The notes under the pieces: generated by a model
Databases searched by the model: none
The model's input: the letters and a program-made list of their open reading frames with translations, nothing else
Told to the model about the DNA's origin: nothing
Source: Ignavibacterium sp.
GTDB lineage: Bacteria > Bacteroidota > Ignavibacteria > Ignavibacteriales > Ignavibacteriaceae
Direction: 5' to 3'
Assembly: GCA_032027145.1 (NCBI GenBank)
Contig: JAVSMP010000001.1
Span: 2,175,116 to 2,239,115, forward strand
Length of the DNA stretch: 64,000 nucleotides
Position numbers and translations under genes: made by a program
In this document: piece by piece, positions 16,883 to 26,116 of the stretch
Position numbering within the stretch: the stretch's first letter is position 1
Layout: each line of letters begins with the position of its first letter

Positions 16883-17584
16883 ATGCAAATATCAATTCAA
16901 AATATTAACAGGTTTTCTTATTCTGCTTCAATAGGATTTCACTTAATTCTATTACTTATCTTATTGATTGTTAACATCTCATTTGAATATCAGCCAAAAG
17001 ATTATGTTGAGTTATCCTTTGGTACTACCGGTGGAACCGGATCATCTGGAACTGAAGGTGTTGCATTTGATGAAAGACTTGAGAAAGCAGAATTACAACA
17101 ACAGGAAACTACCAAAGAAAAAAATCTTGAAGTGAAGGAAGTTGAACTGCCTAAGGCAAAGAATACTGATGTTGCTGATGTTAATCCTGCAAAAAAAGAT
17201 AAAGAAGTTAAAAAGGAAACTACCAGTCAAACAGAAGAAAGAGTAAGCAATAATCCGCCTGGTGATAAAAAAGGAAATTTAAATCAGGGTAGTGGTGATT
17301 TTGGTTTCCATTTTGAAGGCGGCGGACTGGGAACGCGGAAAATTTACAGTTATGTTATTCCAACTTATCCCGAAGGTGTTAATAAAGAAATTGATATCAG
17401 ATTGAAGTTTACAATTAAACCTGACGGAACGGTAGGCTCGATATTTTTGTTGACAAAAGCTGATACCAGACTTGAGAATGCTGCAATTAATTCATTATGG
17501 CAATGGAGATTTGAACCATTAACAATAAATCAGGCTCAAACTGATCAGACCGCAATTATTGTTTTTCCTTACCGCTTACAGTAG
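16883..17584 (+). CDS. tonB: TonB-family energy transducer
   Basis: At 233 residues the product has an N-terminal membrane helix (ASIGFHLILLLILLIVNISF), a flexible Lys/Glu/Gly-rich middle, and a TonB C-terminal domain from about residue 150. That domain carries the signature LKFTIKPDGTVGSIFL and ENAAINSLWQWRFEPL. TonB spans the periplasm and pulls on TonB-box segments of outer-membrane proteins. A TonB-box-like barrel is encoded in the same operon. The last 29 bases overlap the 3' end of a convergent minus-strand gene. It is short on proline compared with enterobacterial TonB, which is common in this phylum. Confidence 0.9.
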   Translation: MQISIQNINRFSYSASIGFHLILLLILLIVNISFEYQPKDYVELSFGTTGGTGSSGTEGVAFDERLEKAELQQQETTKEKNLEVKEVELPKAKNTDVADVNPAKKDKEVKKETTSQTEERVSNNPPGDKKGNLNQGSGDFGFHFEGGGLGTRKIYSYVIPTYPEGVNKEIDIRLKFTIKPDGTVGSIFLLTKADTRLENAAINSLWQWRFEPLTINQAQTDQTAIIVFPYRLQ

Positions 17585-17855
17585 GTTCTTCTTTGTAATA
17601 AAATTTATAAAAGAAAAACTCAATTAATGTAAGTAAAGCAAGTGAAAAGGTATCTCTGTCGAAATGGAGACCCAATCCTTCCTGTTCCATAATTAGTTTT
17701 GCTATCATTCCTGTTATTGACCAGCCAACCGCAAAGAAAATTCCAATAAATGCTAAATTTTGAAAACCAGAAGCAAGGTTATCATCCTGCCATTTTTTAG
17801 TAAAGATTACAAGTGCAAAAATAAGATGACAAAAGAAAATTAATGCAGTTACCAT
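17556..17855 (-). CDS. Small membrane protein, unknown function
   Basis: The 99-residue product has about three hydrophobic segments (LIFFCHLIFALVIF, AFIGIFFAVGWSITGMIA, LALLTLIEFFFYKFYY) and no enzymatic motif I recognise. It is the last gene of a minus-strand run and its 3' end overlaps tonB by 29 bases. The two genes upstream in the run are also membrane proteins, so the three may form one unit. I do not recognise the family. Confidence 0.65.
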   Translation of the reverse strand: MVTALIFFCHLIFALVIFTKKWQDDNLASGFQNLAFIGIFFAVGWSITGMIAKLIMEQEGLGLHFDRDTFSLALLTLIEFFFYKFYYKEEPTVSGKEKQ

Positions 17856-17860
17856 TTAAG

Positions 17861-18370
17861 TTATTTTTCCTCTCTTAATTTTCTGTTAGCCAGACTCATA
17901 CCGAAAGCACCGCCAATTATTCCAAAAACTGTATTGATAATAAAATGACTTGATAAGAACATCAGTAAATAACTTAATGAAAATCCGGTCTTTTCAATTT
18001 TGTGTGCAGCATTTCTCATCATTTCTAAAGAATCACCGAACAAAGAATCCAGATCCCATTGCTGGATTATAATCTCTGACTGAGGTAAAGTTTGAATAAA
18101 GTCGTTAGTTCTGGTTATATAAGTTATTAGCATCTCAAAAATAGTTATAAAAACTGTTGCTGTAAGACCAGTGAGAAAACCAAAACCAAGGGACTTGTTA
18201 AGTAAAACCATCTCGTTTGAATTACTAATTTTTTTATCCAGTAAAATACTGAATGCTGCTGCTGCCGGTATAAGTAAACAACAACTAAAATTTTTTATTC
18301 CCGGAACTGTTGAAAGAACTGCTGCACCAAATCCGGAGACAATTACCGGTAGATATTTTTTAAAATTCAT
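17861..18370 (-). CDS. Conserved membrane protein, unknown function
   Basis: This 169-residue protein has about four membrane segments: VIVSGFGAAVLSTVP, LLIPAAAAFSILL, GFLTGLTATVFITIFEMLI and the terminal INTVFGIIGGAFGMSLA. A Cys-Cys pair (NFSCCLLIPAA, near residue 30) precedes the second helix. A soluble segment between the third and last helix contains QWDLDSLFGDSLEMMRN. No catalytic signature is visible. Its start overlaps the DUF2085 gene by four bases, so the pair is probably co-translated. The gene family is unknown to me. Confidence 0.7.
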   Translation of the reverse strand: MNFKKYLPVIVSGFGAAVLSTVPGIKNFSCCLLIPAAAAFSILLDKKISNSNEMVLLNKSLGFGFLTGLTATVFITIFEMLITYITRTNDFIQTLPQSEIIIQQWDLDSLFGDSLEMMRNAAHKIEKTGFSLSYLLMFLSSHFIINTVFGIIGGAFGMSLANRKLREEK

Positions 18371-18837
18371 GGATTCTTTTTCTGTAAAAGTAAATTTTCA
18401 ATTGCACTTAAAATATATAGAAATACGATTGAACCGAAAAATAAACCGGTAGCTGCTGAGATTATTTTATTATAATTATAAACTTTAAGTGTTGTAAACA
18501 ATACATCAGCTAATAACGGTAAAGAAAAGAAAACAAGAAGTTTTGTTTTAATCTTAAAAGATCCGTTTATTAAAATAACAGCTAATGCAGTTAAAGCTGA
18601 ACCCAAATATATTCCACTGCATCTTGCACAAACCAAAAAGTAAATATTGCTGCAAGTAAATGACTTATTAATATCCTGATGACAAACTACTGCATAGAAT
18701 TGCTTTTGAAATGGATAAACAGTTTTGAATAAGTTGATATCAAAACAGGGAGAAATAATACCTGTTAGCCAAATAACAGATAAGACAAATAAAAACAATC
18801 TAAATAATATCAGTTTTCTCTGAACAGGTAATTCCAA
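18367..18837 (-). CDS. DUF2085 membrane protein
   Basis: The 156-residue protein carries the DUF2085 signature: FYAVVCHQDINKSF followed by LVCARCSGIYLG, with conserved Cys and His that could bind metal or heme. Four or so hydrophobic segments surround it (LFLFVLSVIWLTGII, LTALAVILINGSF, LLVFFSLPLLADVLF, GLFFGSIVFLYILSAI). The function of the family is not established. It is followed, with a four-base overlap, by another membrane protein and preceded by an NHL-propeller gene 7 bases away, so the four minus-strand genes look like one operon. Confidence 0.85.
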   Translation of the reverse strand: MELPVQRKLILFRLFLFVLSVIWLTGIISPCFDINLFKTVYPFQKQFYAVVCHQDINKSFTCSNIYFLVCARCSGIYLGSALTALAVILINGSFKIKTKLLVFFSLPLLADVLFTTLKVYNYNKIISAATGLFFGSIVFLYILSAIENLLLQKKNP

Positions 18838-18843
18838 TAAACA

Positions 18844-19716
18844 TCAATCAATTTTGGAGAAGACTAAAATATTTTTATCAGTAAGAATATAAAGTTTACT
18901 GTTTAGAATAATAGCCGAACTGATGTTTGTATTCTCAAAGGAATAATTTAAATCCAGCCTGGTTACATTGCCGGTGCTGGATTTAAGATTAGAAAAGAAA
19001 ACATTGTTGTTTACATCAGTTATGATCAGATTATTAAACAATATCCTTATAGATTGAAGTGTATTTTCAAATTGAAGTTTGGTAATACCATTGCCAAAGT
19101 TATCAAAGATAAAAATATCTCTATTATCAATTACATAGATGTTGTTAGCAGATGAAATTGCAAGTTGTGAAGGATTTTTAAGCTGAAATTTGCCTGCATC
19201 AATACCGCCGAAGTTCTGAAAAAAATTTCCGTAGATATCAAATTTAATTACTCTTCTGTTATCAGAATCAATCAGGTAAAGGTCTCCCTGATTTGAAACC
19301 GCAACACTTAACGGAAAGCCAAATTGTTCTTCTGAACTGCTGTTTTCATTTCTATTAAATGAAGAAACGAAATTTAAATTCTTATCAAATCTTTTAATTG
19401 AGTTATTATTCTTATCAGAAACATAAACTGATAAAGGATCGGCAAAGATATCAGCAGGGTCATCAAATGAATCGTTTGTCCAGCCATATCCGCCAAATGT
19501 TTTTAAAACATTTCCTAAAGTATCAAGTAAGATAATTTCATCATCGCCTTTGTCACAAACATAAATTAATCCATTTGCAGTTATGTAAAATGAAACTGCA
19601 TTATTAAAATCACCATAAGAATCATTAATCTCAAATTTTTGAGCCGGAGTAATAACACTTAAAAAAACTATTAATACAAATATTCTGTACATATAAACAA
19701 TTTTATTGATTAACAT
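18844..19716 (-). CDS. Exported NHL-repeat (six-bladed propeller) protein
   Basis: About 290 residues. After an N-terminal hydrophobic signal (IFVLIVFLSVITPAQ) come repeated units with the NHL pattern: LIYVCDKGDDEIILLDTLGN, SVYVSDKNNNSIKRFDKN, DLYLIDSDNRRVIKFDIYGN and NIYVIDNRDIFIFDNFGN. Such propellers bind ligands or proteins on one face. I took the ATG at 19716; a TTG at 19722 and an ATG at 19692 (giving MYRIF, a shorter signal peptide) are alternatives. No type IX sorting tail is present, so it is likely periplasmic. It is the first gene of the minus-strand membrane-protein run. The ligand is unknown. Confidence 0.8.
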   Translation of the reverse strand: MLINKIVYMYRIFVLIVFLSVITPAQKFEINDSYGDFNNAVSFYITANGLIYVCDKGDDEIILLDTLGNVLKTFGGYGWTNDSFDDPADIFADPLSVYVSDKNNNSIKRFDKNLNFVSSFNRNENSSSEEQFGFPLSVAVSNQGDLYLIDSDNRRVIKFDIYGNFFQNFGGIDAGKFQLKNPSQLAISSANNIYVIDNRDIFIFDNFGNGITKLQFENTLQSIRILFNNLIITDVNNNVFFSNLKSSTGNVTRLDLNYSFENTNISSAIILNSKLYILTDKNILVFSKID

Positions 19717-19831
19717 CTGCAAATTAAAACAACATTCTTCTTAATCTCAAGGGATAATTGCTTATCGTTAAATTGCATTTATAGGCTTCAATAGATATAT
19801 TTGTTCCCACAAAAACAGAGAAAAATCTCAT

Positions 19832-19904
19832 TGTCCCGTGGTGTAATTGGCAACACGTCTGACTCTGGATCAGAAGAGTTCAGGTTCGACCCCTGACGGG
19901 ACAA
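19832..19904 (+). tRNA. tRNA-Gln (anticodon CTG)
   Basis: The acceptor stem TGTCCCG pairs with CGGGACA without mismatch, the anticodon arm TCTGA-CTCTGGA-TCAGA gives CTG, and the T-arm is TCAGG-TTCGACC-CCTGA. The discriminator A is at 19904 and CCA is not encoded. Confidence 0.94.
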
Positions 19905-20107
19905 CTTGAAAATCTGCATTGAATAATAAAAGAGGTTTCTGAAAAAATCCGGTTTATCATATTTGAATAAACAAAAATCTTTTTATTATTTGTAAGATGC
20001 CCGCTTTAGTGTGGATGACGATTACTTCATAATTTTTTTTTCAGAGGTTCTTAATAATTAACAGGTAGCAGATTCAATCGTTATTTTTTTATTTTTTACT
20101 TACTCCC
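19905..20107. other. Intergenic stretch between two tRNAs
   Basis: This is 203 bases of AT-rich sequence with several T-runs. I see no open frame of useful length, no exact TAnnTTTG element and no strong hairpin. It presumably carries the promoter of tRNA-Glu. Confidence 0.6.
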
Positions 20108-20181
20108 GGCGCGTTCGTCTAGTGGCTTAGGACACCGCCCTCTCAAGGCGGGGATCACGGGTTCGAATCCCGTACGCGCTA
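20108..20181 (+). tRNA. tRNA-Glu (anticodon CTC)
   Basis: The acceptor GGCGCGT pairs with ACGCGCT, with the first pair a G-T wobble. The D-arm reads TCGTCTAGTGG-CTTAGGA, as usual in tRNA-Glu. The anticodon arm CCGCC-CTCTCAA-GGCGG gives CTC and the T-arm is ACGGG-TTCGAAT-CCCGT. Discriminator A is at 20181; CCA is not encoded. Confidence 0.93.
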
Positions 20182-20208
20182 CAAATTATTTATAAGCAAT
20201 TATTATTT

Positions 20209-20230
20209 AAGCGGAGCCTTCCGCTTTCTT
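20209..20230 (+). terminator. Terminator after tRNA-Glu
   Basis: A 7-bp perfect stem AAGCGGA / TCCGCTT with a 4-base loop is followed by TTCTTT. It lies 27 bases after tRNA-Glu and 5 bases before the next ATG, so it could also act as a small leader hairpin for that gene. Confidence 0.65.
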
Positions 20231-20234
20231 TATC

Positions 20235-20582
20235 ATGAAACGATTTGAAAAACATATTTTTGTGTGTGAAAATTCAAGACCTGCTGATCATCCGCGCGGT
20301 TGCTGCTCTCAAAAAGGAAGTCAGGTAATAAGGGAATTGCTTAAATCAAGATTGAAAGAATTAGGACTGGGCTCAACAATTAGAGCAAATAGCAGCGGCT
20401 GTCTGGATGCTTGTGAATTTGGTCCTTCGATTGTTGTTTATCCAGAACAAGTTTGGTATGGCGGAGTTAAGAAGGAAGATGTTGAAGAAATCATTCAATC
20501 ACATTTGATTAACAATGTTCCGGTAAAAAGGTTGTTTATCAATCATCCTCTTTATTTCAGAGATAATGAAACAGACAAATAA
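20235..20582 (+). CDS. Thioredoxin-like [2Fe-2S] ferredoxin protein
   Basis: The 115-residue protein matches the thioredoxin-fold [2Fe-2S] ferredoxins related to the NuoE C-terminal domain. Cysteine ligands are visible as CENSRPADHPRGCC near residues 11-24 and SSGCLDACEFGP near 55-64, and the ending VVYPEQVWYGGVKKEDVEEII is typical. It carries one electron at low potential; the partner is not evident. The gene starts just after a hairpin that may terminate tRNA-Glu transcription. Its last 17 bases overlap nth, so the two are translated together. Confidence 0.9.
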   Translation: MKRFEKHIFVCENSRPADHPRGCCSQKGSQVIRELLKSRLKELGLGSTIRANSSGCLDACEFGPSIVVYPEQVWYGGVKKEDVEEIIQSHLINNVPVKRLFINHPLYFRDNETDK

Positions 20583-21222
20583 AAATCTTACTGTAAAAAT
20601 TTTTGATATTTTAAAAAAAGAATATCCAAGAGTTAAACCAGCTTTAGAGTTTTCTAATCCTTTTGAGTTGTTAATCGCGACTATTCTTTCAGCACAATGT
20701 ACTGATGAAAGAGTTAATGTTGTTACAAAACCTTTATTTAAAAAATATAAAACCCCGGATGATTTTATTAAGTTGACCAATGAGCAATTGGAGAAAGAGA
20801 TTTATTCAACCGGATTTTATAAACAAAAAGCCAAAAGCATTCTGGCTTGCTGTAATACATTAATCGAAAATCATAAAGGTAAGGTGCCGGCAGATTTTGA
20901 TGAGCTTGTGAAATTACCGGGTGTCGGAAGAAAAACAGCTTCAGTTATTGCAGGAAATGCTTTTGGCATCCCAGCTATTGCCGTTGATACACATGTTAAA
21001 AGATTGTCCAATCTGCTTGGTTTTGTGAATACACAGAATCCTGATAAAATAGAAATTGAGCTAAAAGAGTTATTGCCTAAATCATATTGGATTGTTTCTT
21101 CTCATTTACTTGCTGTACACGGCAGAAGAATTTGTATTGCCAACAGACCAAAATGTGATCACTGTGTAATTTCTGATTTGTGTCCAAGCTATAAACCTGA
21201 AAAAATAATTAAGAAGAAATAA
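20566..21222 (+). CDS. nth: Endonuclease III
   Basis: A 218-residue DNA glycosylase/AP lyase that removes oxidised pyrimidines. The helix-hairpin-helix LPGVGRKTASVIAG carries the catalytic lysine, and AVDTHVKRL carries the catalytic aspartate. The [4Fe-4S] cluster motif C-x6-C-x2-C-x5-C is complete near the C-terminus (CIANRPKC, DHC, VISDLC). ATG at 20566 lies inside the end of the ferredoxin gene. The next gene starts on the last base of its stop codon. Confidence 0.97.
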   Translation: MKQTNKNLTVKIFDILKKEYPRVKPALEFSNPFELLIATILSAQCTDERVNVVTKPLFKKYKTPDDFIKLTNEQLEKEIYSTGFYKQKAKSILACCNTLIENHKGKVPADFDELVKLPGVGRKTASVIAGNAFGIPAIAVDTHVKRLSNLLGFVNTQNPDKIEIELKELLPKSYWIVSSHLLAVHGRRICIANRPKCDHCVISDLCPSYKPEKIIKKK

Positions 21223-21785
21223 TGGATATTCATACAAACAGGGATTATTGTCTTAGTCTTCTTAAAGAATTTACAAAAGGTGAAAGCTTGCTTAAACATG
21301 CATTTGCAGTAGAAACCTGCGTAAAAGCTTATGCGGAAAAATTTGGTGAAGATGTAAACTATTGGGGTAATGTTGCTTTGCTGCATGATTTTGATTATGA
21401 AAAATATCCTGCACTAACTGAGCATCCTTTTAAAGGTGCTGAAATACTAAAAGAAAAAGGGTTTGAAGATAATTTTATAAAATCAATTCTATCTCATGCC
21501 GACTATAGCGGTGAATTAAGAGATACTTTGTTAAAAAAAGTGCTTTATGCCTGTGATGAATTAGCCGGATTTATTACAGCAGTTACTTATGTGCGACCTT
21601 CCAAATCTATTGATGAGGTTGAAGTATCTTCGGTTAGAAAAAAAATGAAGGATAAAGCGTTTGCAAAAGCAGTAAATCGTGAAGATATTATTAAAGGTGC
21701 TGAAATCCTGAATATTCCTTTGGAAGAGCATATTTTGTTCTGTATTGAGGCGATGAAGAAAAACAAAGTAGCATTAGGTTTATAG
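21222..21785 (+). CDS. HD-domain hydrolase
   Basis: The 187-residue protein has the HD-superfamily metal site: a histidine in LLKHAFAVE, the HD pair in ALLHDFDYEKY, a further His in LTEHPFKGAEIL, and ILSHADYSG. HD proteins are phosphohydrolases acting on nucleotides or similar metabolites. This small single-domain form with HPFKGAEIL resembles the widespread HDIG-type putative hydrolases of unknown substrate. It overlaps nth by one base and ends the short operon. There is no signal peptide. Confidence 0.85.
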   Translation: MDIHTNRDYCLSLLKEFTKGESLLKHAFAVETCVKAYAEKFGEDVNYWGNVALLHDFDYEKYPALTEHPFKGAEILKEKGFEDNFIKSILSHADYSGELRDTLLKKVLYACDELAGFITAVTYVRPSKSIDEVEVSSVRKKMKDKAFAKAVNREDIIKGAEILNIPLEEHILFCIEAMKKNKVALGL

Positions 21786-22024
21786 TTACTTTTCTGAAAT
21801 AGATGAAAAATTATGGAATATGTTCAGTGCTTTACTATTGTCAGATTATTTTAGAATATGTTAATTATTAACCGGAATTTACAAAACACAACTAATTTAA
21901 AGACTTGACTATTTGATAATTAGATACCATTTTTGCTCAAAAATTCGGAGAAACTTTAGAGATTTTTGCTACAATACTGATAAAACCATATTAGATTTAT
22001 TCTTATTATAAAAATTCTATGTAA
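21786..22024. other. Intergenic region before the PorU operon
   Basis: 239 bases, AT-rich, with no coding potential that I can support. It presumably holds the promoter of the PorU operon, but I see no exact TTG-N~20-TAnnTTTG match and no strong terminator. Confidence 0.5.
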
Positions 22025-25000
22025 ATGAAAAGCAAGATCTCGATAATTCTGTTTCTCATCACCACATCTTTTATATATCCTCAGAGTGATGTTAGAATAC
22101 TTAGTTCAGATTTTAATTCTGTAATTATTGAGTATTCTCCATTTTACATTGATACTTCGATAGTTTCAGTTGAAGGGCAGCAATACAGAAAGACAGAATT
22201 TCTTTTTGCTTCGATTAAAAATAATGATCACTGGGGTTCACCGATGATTTTGGAACGTAGGCTAAGTGTCGGCGTTCCATCAGAATTTGGGAATACAATT
22301 GAAATTATTTCTTTTGCATATAAAGAATTAGCCGGAAGTCTAATTCCTGTTCCTACTCCGGTTTTTGATACTCTTTCGATTTCATATCAGTATAAACAAA
22401 GCTCAGATTATTTGACTTTCAGATCTCCCGAAGAGATTGTTGAATTTGGTGAATTTGGAATGGTAAGGGAAATTGCTTCACAAACAATTAAAATTAATCC
22501 GGTAAGATTCGAACCATTGGATAGAAAGATAAGACTTTATACTAAAATTCTTTTCAGAATAAATTTTTCAAAGAATGCGGTCATCTCTTCGATACCTGCA
22601 GGGGATTTTCTGGATGGTGTGATTCTTAATTATGATGTTGCAAAGTACTGGAATCATAGCGTAACAGATAAACACCTTAATAAAAAGGTAACAGCAAATT
22701 CGGTTTTATCTACTGGTAAATGGATAAGATTTGAAACAGAAACCGAAGGAATCTATAAAATAGGTAAGTCAGAGTTATCTTTATATGGAATTGATGTCAA
22801 TACTGTTGATCCGCGTACTATAAAAATCTATAACAACTCCGGGAAAGCACTACCTGAATTAAATTCAGCTCTGAGACCAGATGATTTAAATGAAAATGCA
22901 ATTCTTGTTGTTGGTGAAGAAGATGGAAGGTTTGATGACAACGATTATATCCTGTTCTATGGAAGAGGAAATAGTTTTTGGGATATTGATTCAGATAATA
23001 TTTCAGTTAAGAGATTTTTCAATCCATATTCCGCAAAAAATTATTTCTGGATAACATCAGGCGGACAAAATGGAAAACGTATGCAGATCAAAACAGGTTT
23101 GATTGGAACTGCAAACTACACTCAGACAAATACTGTTGCTTTTGCTGATTGGGAAATTGATAGAATAAATATAGGAAAGACCGGGCGTCAGTCTTTAGGT
23201 GATAATTTTTCTGCTTCAATTGTATCCCGTTCTTACACAAACAATCTTAATGGAAGAATTGATACCACTCAGATAAAATACAATTTCAGATTTGTTGTTG
23301 CTGCTCCTTCAGCTATGAATGTTAATATTACTGAAAACGGGACTTCTATATTTCAACAGAATCTTGCCGGCTACAGCGGAGATTACAGAGTTGGTAATCA
23401 GCATTTAATTAATGCAGTCTTCAACAATCCGCTGTCTCAGAACAGAAGTGTTTTAACCATAACTGCTAATCCGTCAACAGTATCAACAATATTATATCTG
23501 GATTATTTTACTATTGAATACCAAAAAGAATTACAAGCATTCTCAGACAAACTGTTATTTTTTTCCAAATTAAATACCGGAATAACCGAGTATAAACTGA
23601 ATGGATTCACATCTTCCAACATAAAAGTATTTGATATAACTGATTATGCAAATGTTAAACTGGTAAATAACTATTCAATGTTAAGCGGCGGAGAGTGCTG
23701 GTTTCAATTTGAAGAATCAGCATCAGCAAGAACAAAATATTTTGCTTTGGGTAATGATAACTTTAATGCTCCGATTAATCCTATTGAAATTCAGAACTCT
23801 AATCTTCGCGGCGAAGAAATTGGTGCAAAGTTTATAATTATTACACACAAAGATTTCAAAGAGGCAGCTAACATACTAAAGAACTATCGTGAAACTAAGG
23901 CGCAAGTGCCAATATCAACTTATGTTGCTGATATAGAACAAATATATAACGAGTTTTCCGGAGGATTACTTGATCCGACAGCCCTCAGGGATTATCTGAA
24001 GTTTGCTTATGAAAATTGGCAGATTAAACCAGAATATGTTCTGCTTTTTGGAAAAGGGACTTATGATTACAAGAACCTTGAAGGTTATTCCGACAACTTC
24101 GTTCCAACCTGGCAGACGGTTGAATCGAATATCTATATAAATGGCGGTAATTCATTTACCACTGATGATTATTTTGTCCGGATAGTAGGTATTGATGACA
24201 AAGTTGATTTAGCATTAGGAAGAATAACTTGTGCCACTCCTGCAGAAGCTAATATTTTTGTAAATAAAATAATTAACTACGAACAAAATAGTGAAAAAGG
24301 TCTTTGGCGAAATTTAATTACTTTAGTAGCCGATGATGGATTAAAATCTGATGGAACTTACGAAGGGTCTGAACATACCGATCCTTGCGAAAAACTGGCA
24401 AACATCTACTTTCCAGGCTCATTTAACTTTAACAAAATTTACAGTGCTGCTTATCCTGATGTTATTACCGGGCAGGGCAGAAGAAAACCCGAAGTTAACA
24501 AAGCAATAATAGATGCAATAAATAATGGAACATTATTTCTTAATTATATCGGACATGGAAGTCCTGAACTTTGGGCTCACGAGGTTATTTTTGAAAAGAG
24601 TGTTGTCTTACCTCAGCTTAACAATGATAAATATTTCTTTTTAAGTGCAGCCACTTGCGATTTTGGATATTTTGATATTCCAAATTATAAAAGTTCAGCA
24701 GAAGCATTGTTATTCTTGCCTAACTCAGGCGCAATCGCTACATATACTGCAAACAGAGTTGTCTTTTCTACCCCAAATCACAATTTGAACTTTCTATTTG
24801 TTCAGTATTTGTTCAAATCACAAAGGGATACATTAAACCTTTCTATTCCAATTGGTAAAGCCTCACTAAAATATAAAGAGGATCATTTTACTATAAATGA
24901 TATGAAGTATAATATTTTTGGAGATCCAACTTTAAGATTACACATACCTCAGTATTTTTCATCAATTGATTCAGTCAATGGGCAAAATCTTGCAGTTGAC

Positions 25001-26014
25001 GTGCAGATACAAGCCTTAAGCAAAGCAGTAATAAAAGGGACGATATTAAAACCAGATAACACTCCCTGGTCAGATTTTAATGGTGAAGGAACCTTAACTG
25101 TTTTCGACTCAGAAAGGCGCGCATTACTTTCTCAAATAGGAAATTATCCGGTTAACATTCCCGGGGGAGTAATCTTTAATGGCAGAGTTTCGGTAATTAA
25201 TGGGAAGTTTTCAGCGGAGTTTGTTGTTCCAAAAGATATTTCTTATGAGAATAAAAACGGCAAGGTAATTTTCTATTTTCTCAATAATGAATCAGATGGA
25301 TTGGGTTATACAAATAAAGTAATTATAGGCGGTACTGATTCGTCTGTTGTTAATGATGGGAAAGGACCAAATATTGATATTTACTTCGATGATATCTCTG
25401 CTAATAATGGATATTTAGTAAACCAAAATCCTAAACTAATTGTTAATCTTAGTGATGAGACCGGATTAAATACTACCGGCACCGGTGTTGGGCATAAGTT
25501 AGAAGGAATTTTGAACAATGATAACACAAATCCAATTGATTTTACTAATTATTTTACAGGGGATTTAGATGCTGGAGGAAAATCAGGTACGATAAATTAC
25601 AGATTTTCTTCAATAATGAACGGTGATTACCAATTGCTTGTTAAAGCCTGGGATGTATTTAATAATCTATCAGAGGAAGAAGCCTACTTTTCAGTAGTTG
25701 ACGGAAATGATCTGATTGTTAGGGATGTTTATAACTATCCAAATCCGTTCAGCGATAGAACGCAGTTTACATTTCAGCAGAATCTTTTACAGCCAATTGA
25801 TGTTAAGATCAAAGTATATTCAATAGCAGGAAGACTTATTAGTGAAATTGAAAAAAATAGTATAAATGACAGGTTTGTTGTTATTGATTGGGATGGCAGG
25901 GATGCCGATGGTGATAAACTTGGCAATGGTACTTATTTTTACAAAATAATAATTAAATCAACTGACGGTTCATTTACAAAAAGTGTGCTTGGTAAGCTAT
26001 CGGTTGTTAAATAG
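22025..26014 (+). CDS. porU: Type IX secretion system sortase PorU (C25 family)
   Basis: PorU is the outer-membrane cysteine protease that cuts C-terminal signals off type IX cargo and joins the cargo to A-LPS. The 1329-residue protein has a signal peptide (ISIILFLITTSFIYPQ), an N-terminal beta region, and a C25 gingipain-like domain. The catalytic His is in NYIGHGSP (H844) and the catalytic Cys in SAATCDFG (C878). Ig-like domains follow, and the end is of the FlgD/sorting type (YNYPNPFSDRTQF to LSVVK). It is somewhat longer than Porphyromonas PorU. PorV, its shuttle partner, is encoded 102 bases downstream. Confidence 0.9.
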   Translation: MKSKISIILFLITTSFIYPQSDVRILSSDFNSVIIEYSPFYIDTSIVSVEGQQYRKTEFLFASIKNNDHWGSPMILERRLSVGVPSEFGNTIEIISFAYKELAGSLIPVPTPVFDTLSISYQYKQSSDYLTFRSPEEIVEFGEFGMVREIASQTIKINPVRFEPLDRKIRLYTKILFRINFSKNAVISSIPAGDFLDGVILNYDVAKYWNHSVTDKHLNKKVTANSVLSTGKWIRFETETEGIYKIGKSELSLYGIDVNTVDPRTIKIYNNSGKALPELNSALRPDDLNENAILVVGEEDGRFDDNDYILFYGRGNSFWDIDSDNISVKRFFNPYSAKNYFWITSGGQNGKRMQIKTGLIGTANYTQTNTVAFADWEIDRINIGKTGRQSLGDNFSASIVSRSYTNNLNGRIDTTQIKYNFRFVVAAPSAMNVNITENGTSIFQQNLAGYSGDYRVGNQHLINAVFNNPLSQNRSVLTITANPSTVSTILYLDYFTIEYQKELQAFSDKLLFFSKLNTGITEYKLNGFTSSNIKVFDITDYANVKLVNNYSMLSGGECWFQFEESASARTKYFALGNDNFNAPINPIEIQNSNLRGEEIGAKFIIITHKDFKEAANILKNYRETKAQVPISTYVADIEQIYNEFSGGLLDPTALRDYLKFAYENWQIKPEYVLLFGKGTYDYKNLEGYSDNFVPTWQTVESNIYINGGNSFTTDDYFVRIVGIDDKVDLALGRITCATPAEANIFVNKIINYEQNSEKGLWRNLITLVADDGLKSDGTYEGSEHTDPCEKLANIYFPGSFNFNKIYSAAYPDVITGQGRRKPEVNKAIIDAINNGTLFLNYIGHGSPELWAHEVIFEKSVVLPQLNNDKYFFLSAATCDFGYFDIPNYKSSAEALLFLPNSGAIATYTANRVVFSTPNHNLNFLFVQYLFKSQRDTLNLSIPIGKASLKYKEDHFTINDMKYNIFGDPTLRLHIPQYFSSIDSVNGQNLAVDVQIQALSKAVIKGTILKPDNTPWSDFNGEGTLTVFDSERRALLSQIGNYPVNIPGGVIFNGRVSVINGKFSAEFVVPKDISYENKNGKVIFYFLNNESDGLGYTNKVIIGGTDSSVVNDGKGPNIDIYFDDISANNGYLVNQNPKLIVNLSDETGLNTTGTGVGHKLEGILNNDNTNPIDFTNYFTGDLDAGGKSGTINYRFSSIMNGDYQLLVKAWDVFNNLSEEEAYFSVVDGNDLIVRDVYNYPNPFSDRTQFTFQQNLLQPIDVKIKVYSIAGRLISEIEKNSINDRFVVIDWDGRDADGDKLGNGTYFYKIIIKSTDGSFTKSVLGKLSVVK

Positions 26015-26116
26015 CAGAACATAATTTTTTGTGTTTCGTTAGACAATAAATAACTATATTTATAAACTAAAATAAATTGTAAATAATATATACTCAATTA
26101 TTTCGGAGGATAACTA

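Noticed and set aside
19832-20181. tRNA pair as an integration site for a mobile element
   Set aside because: No integrase, no repeat of the tRNA 3' end and no foreign-looking genes were seen in the flanks.
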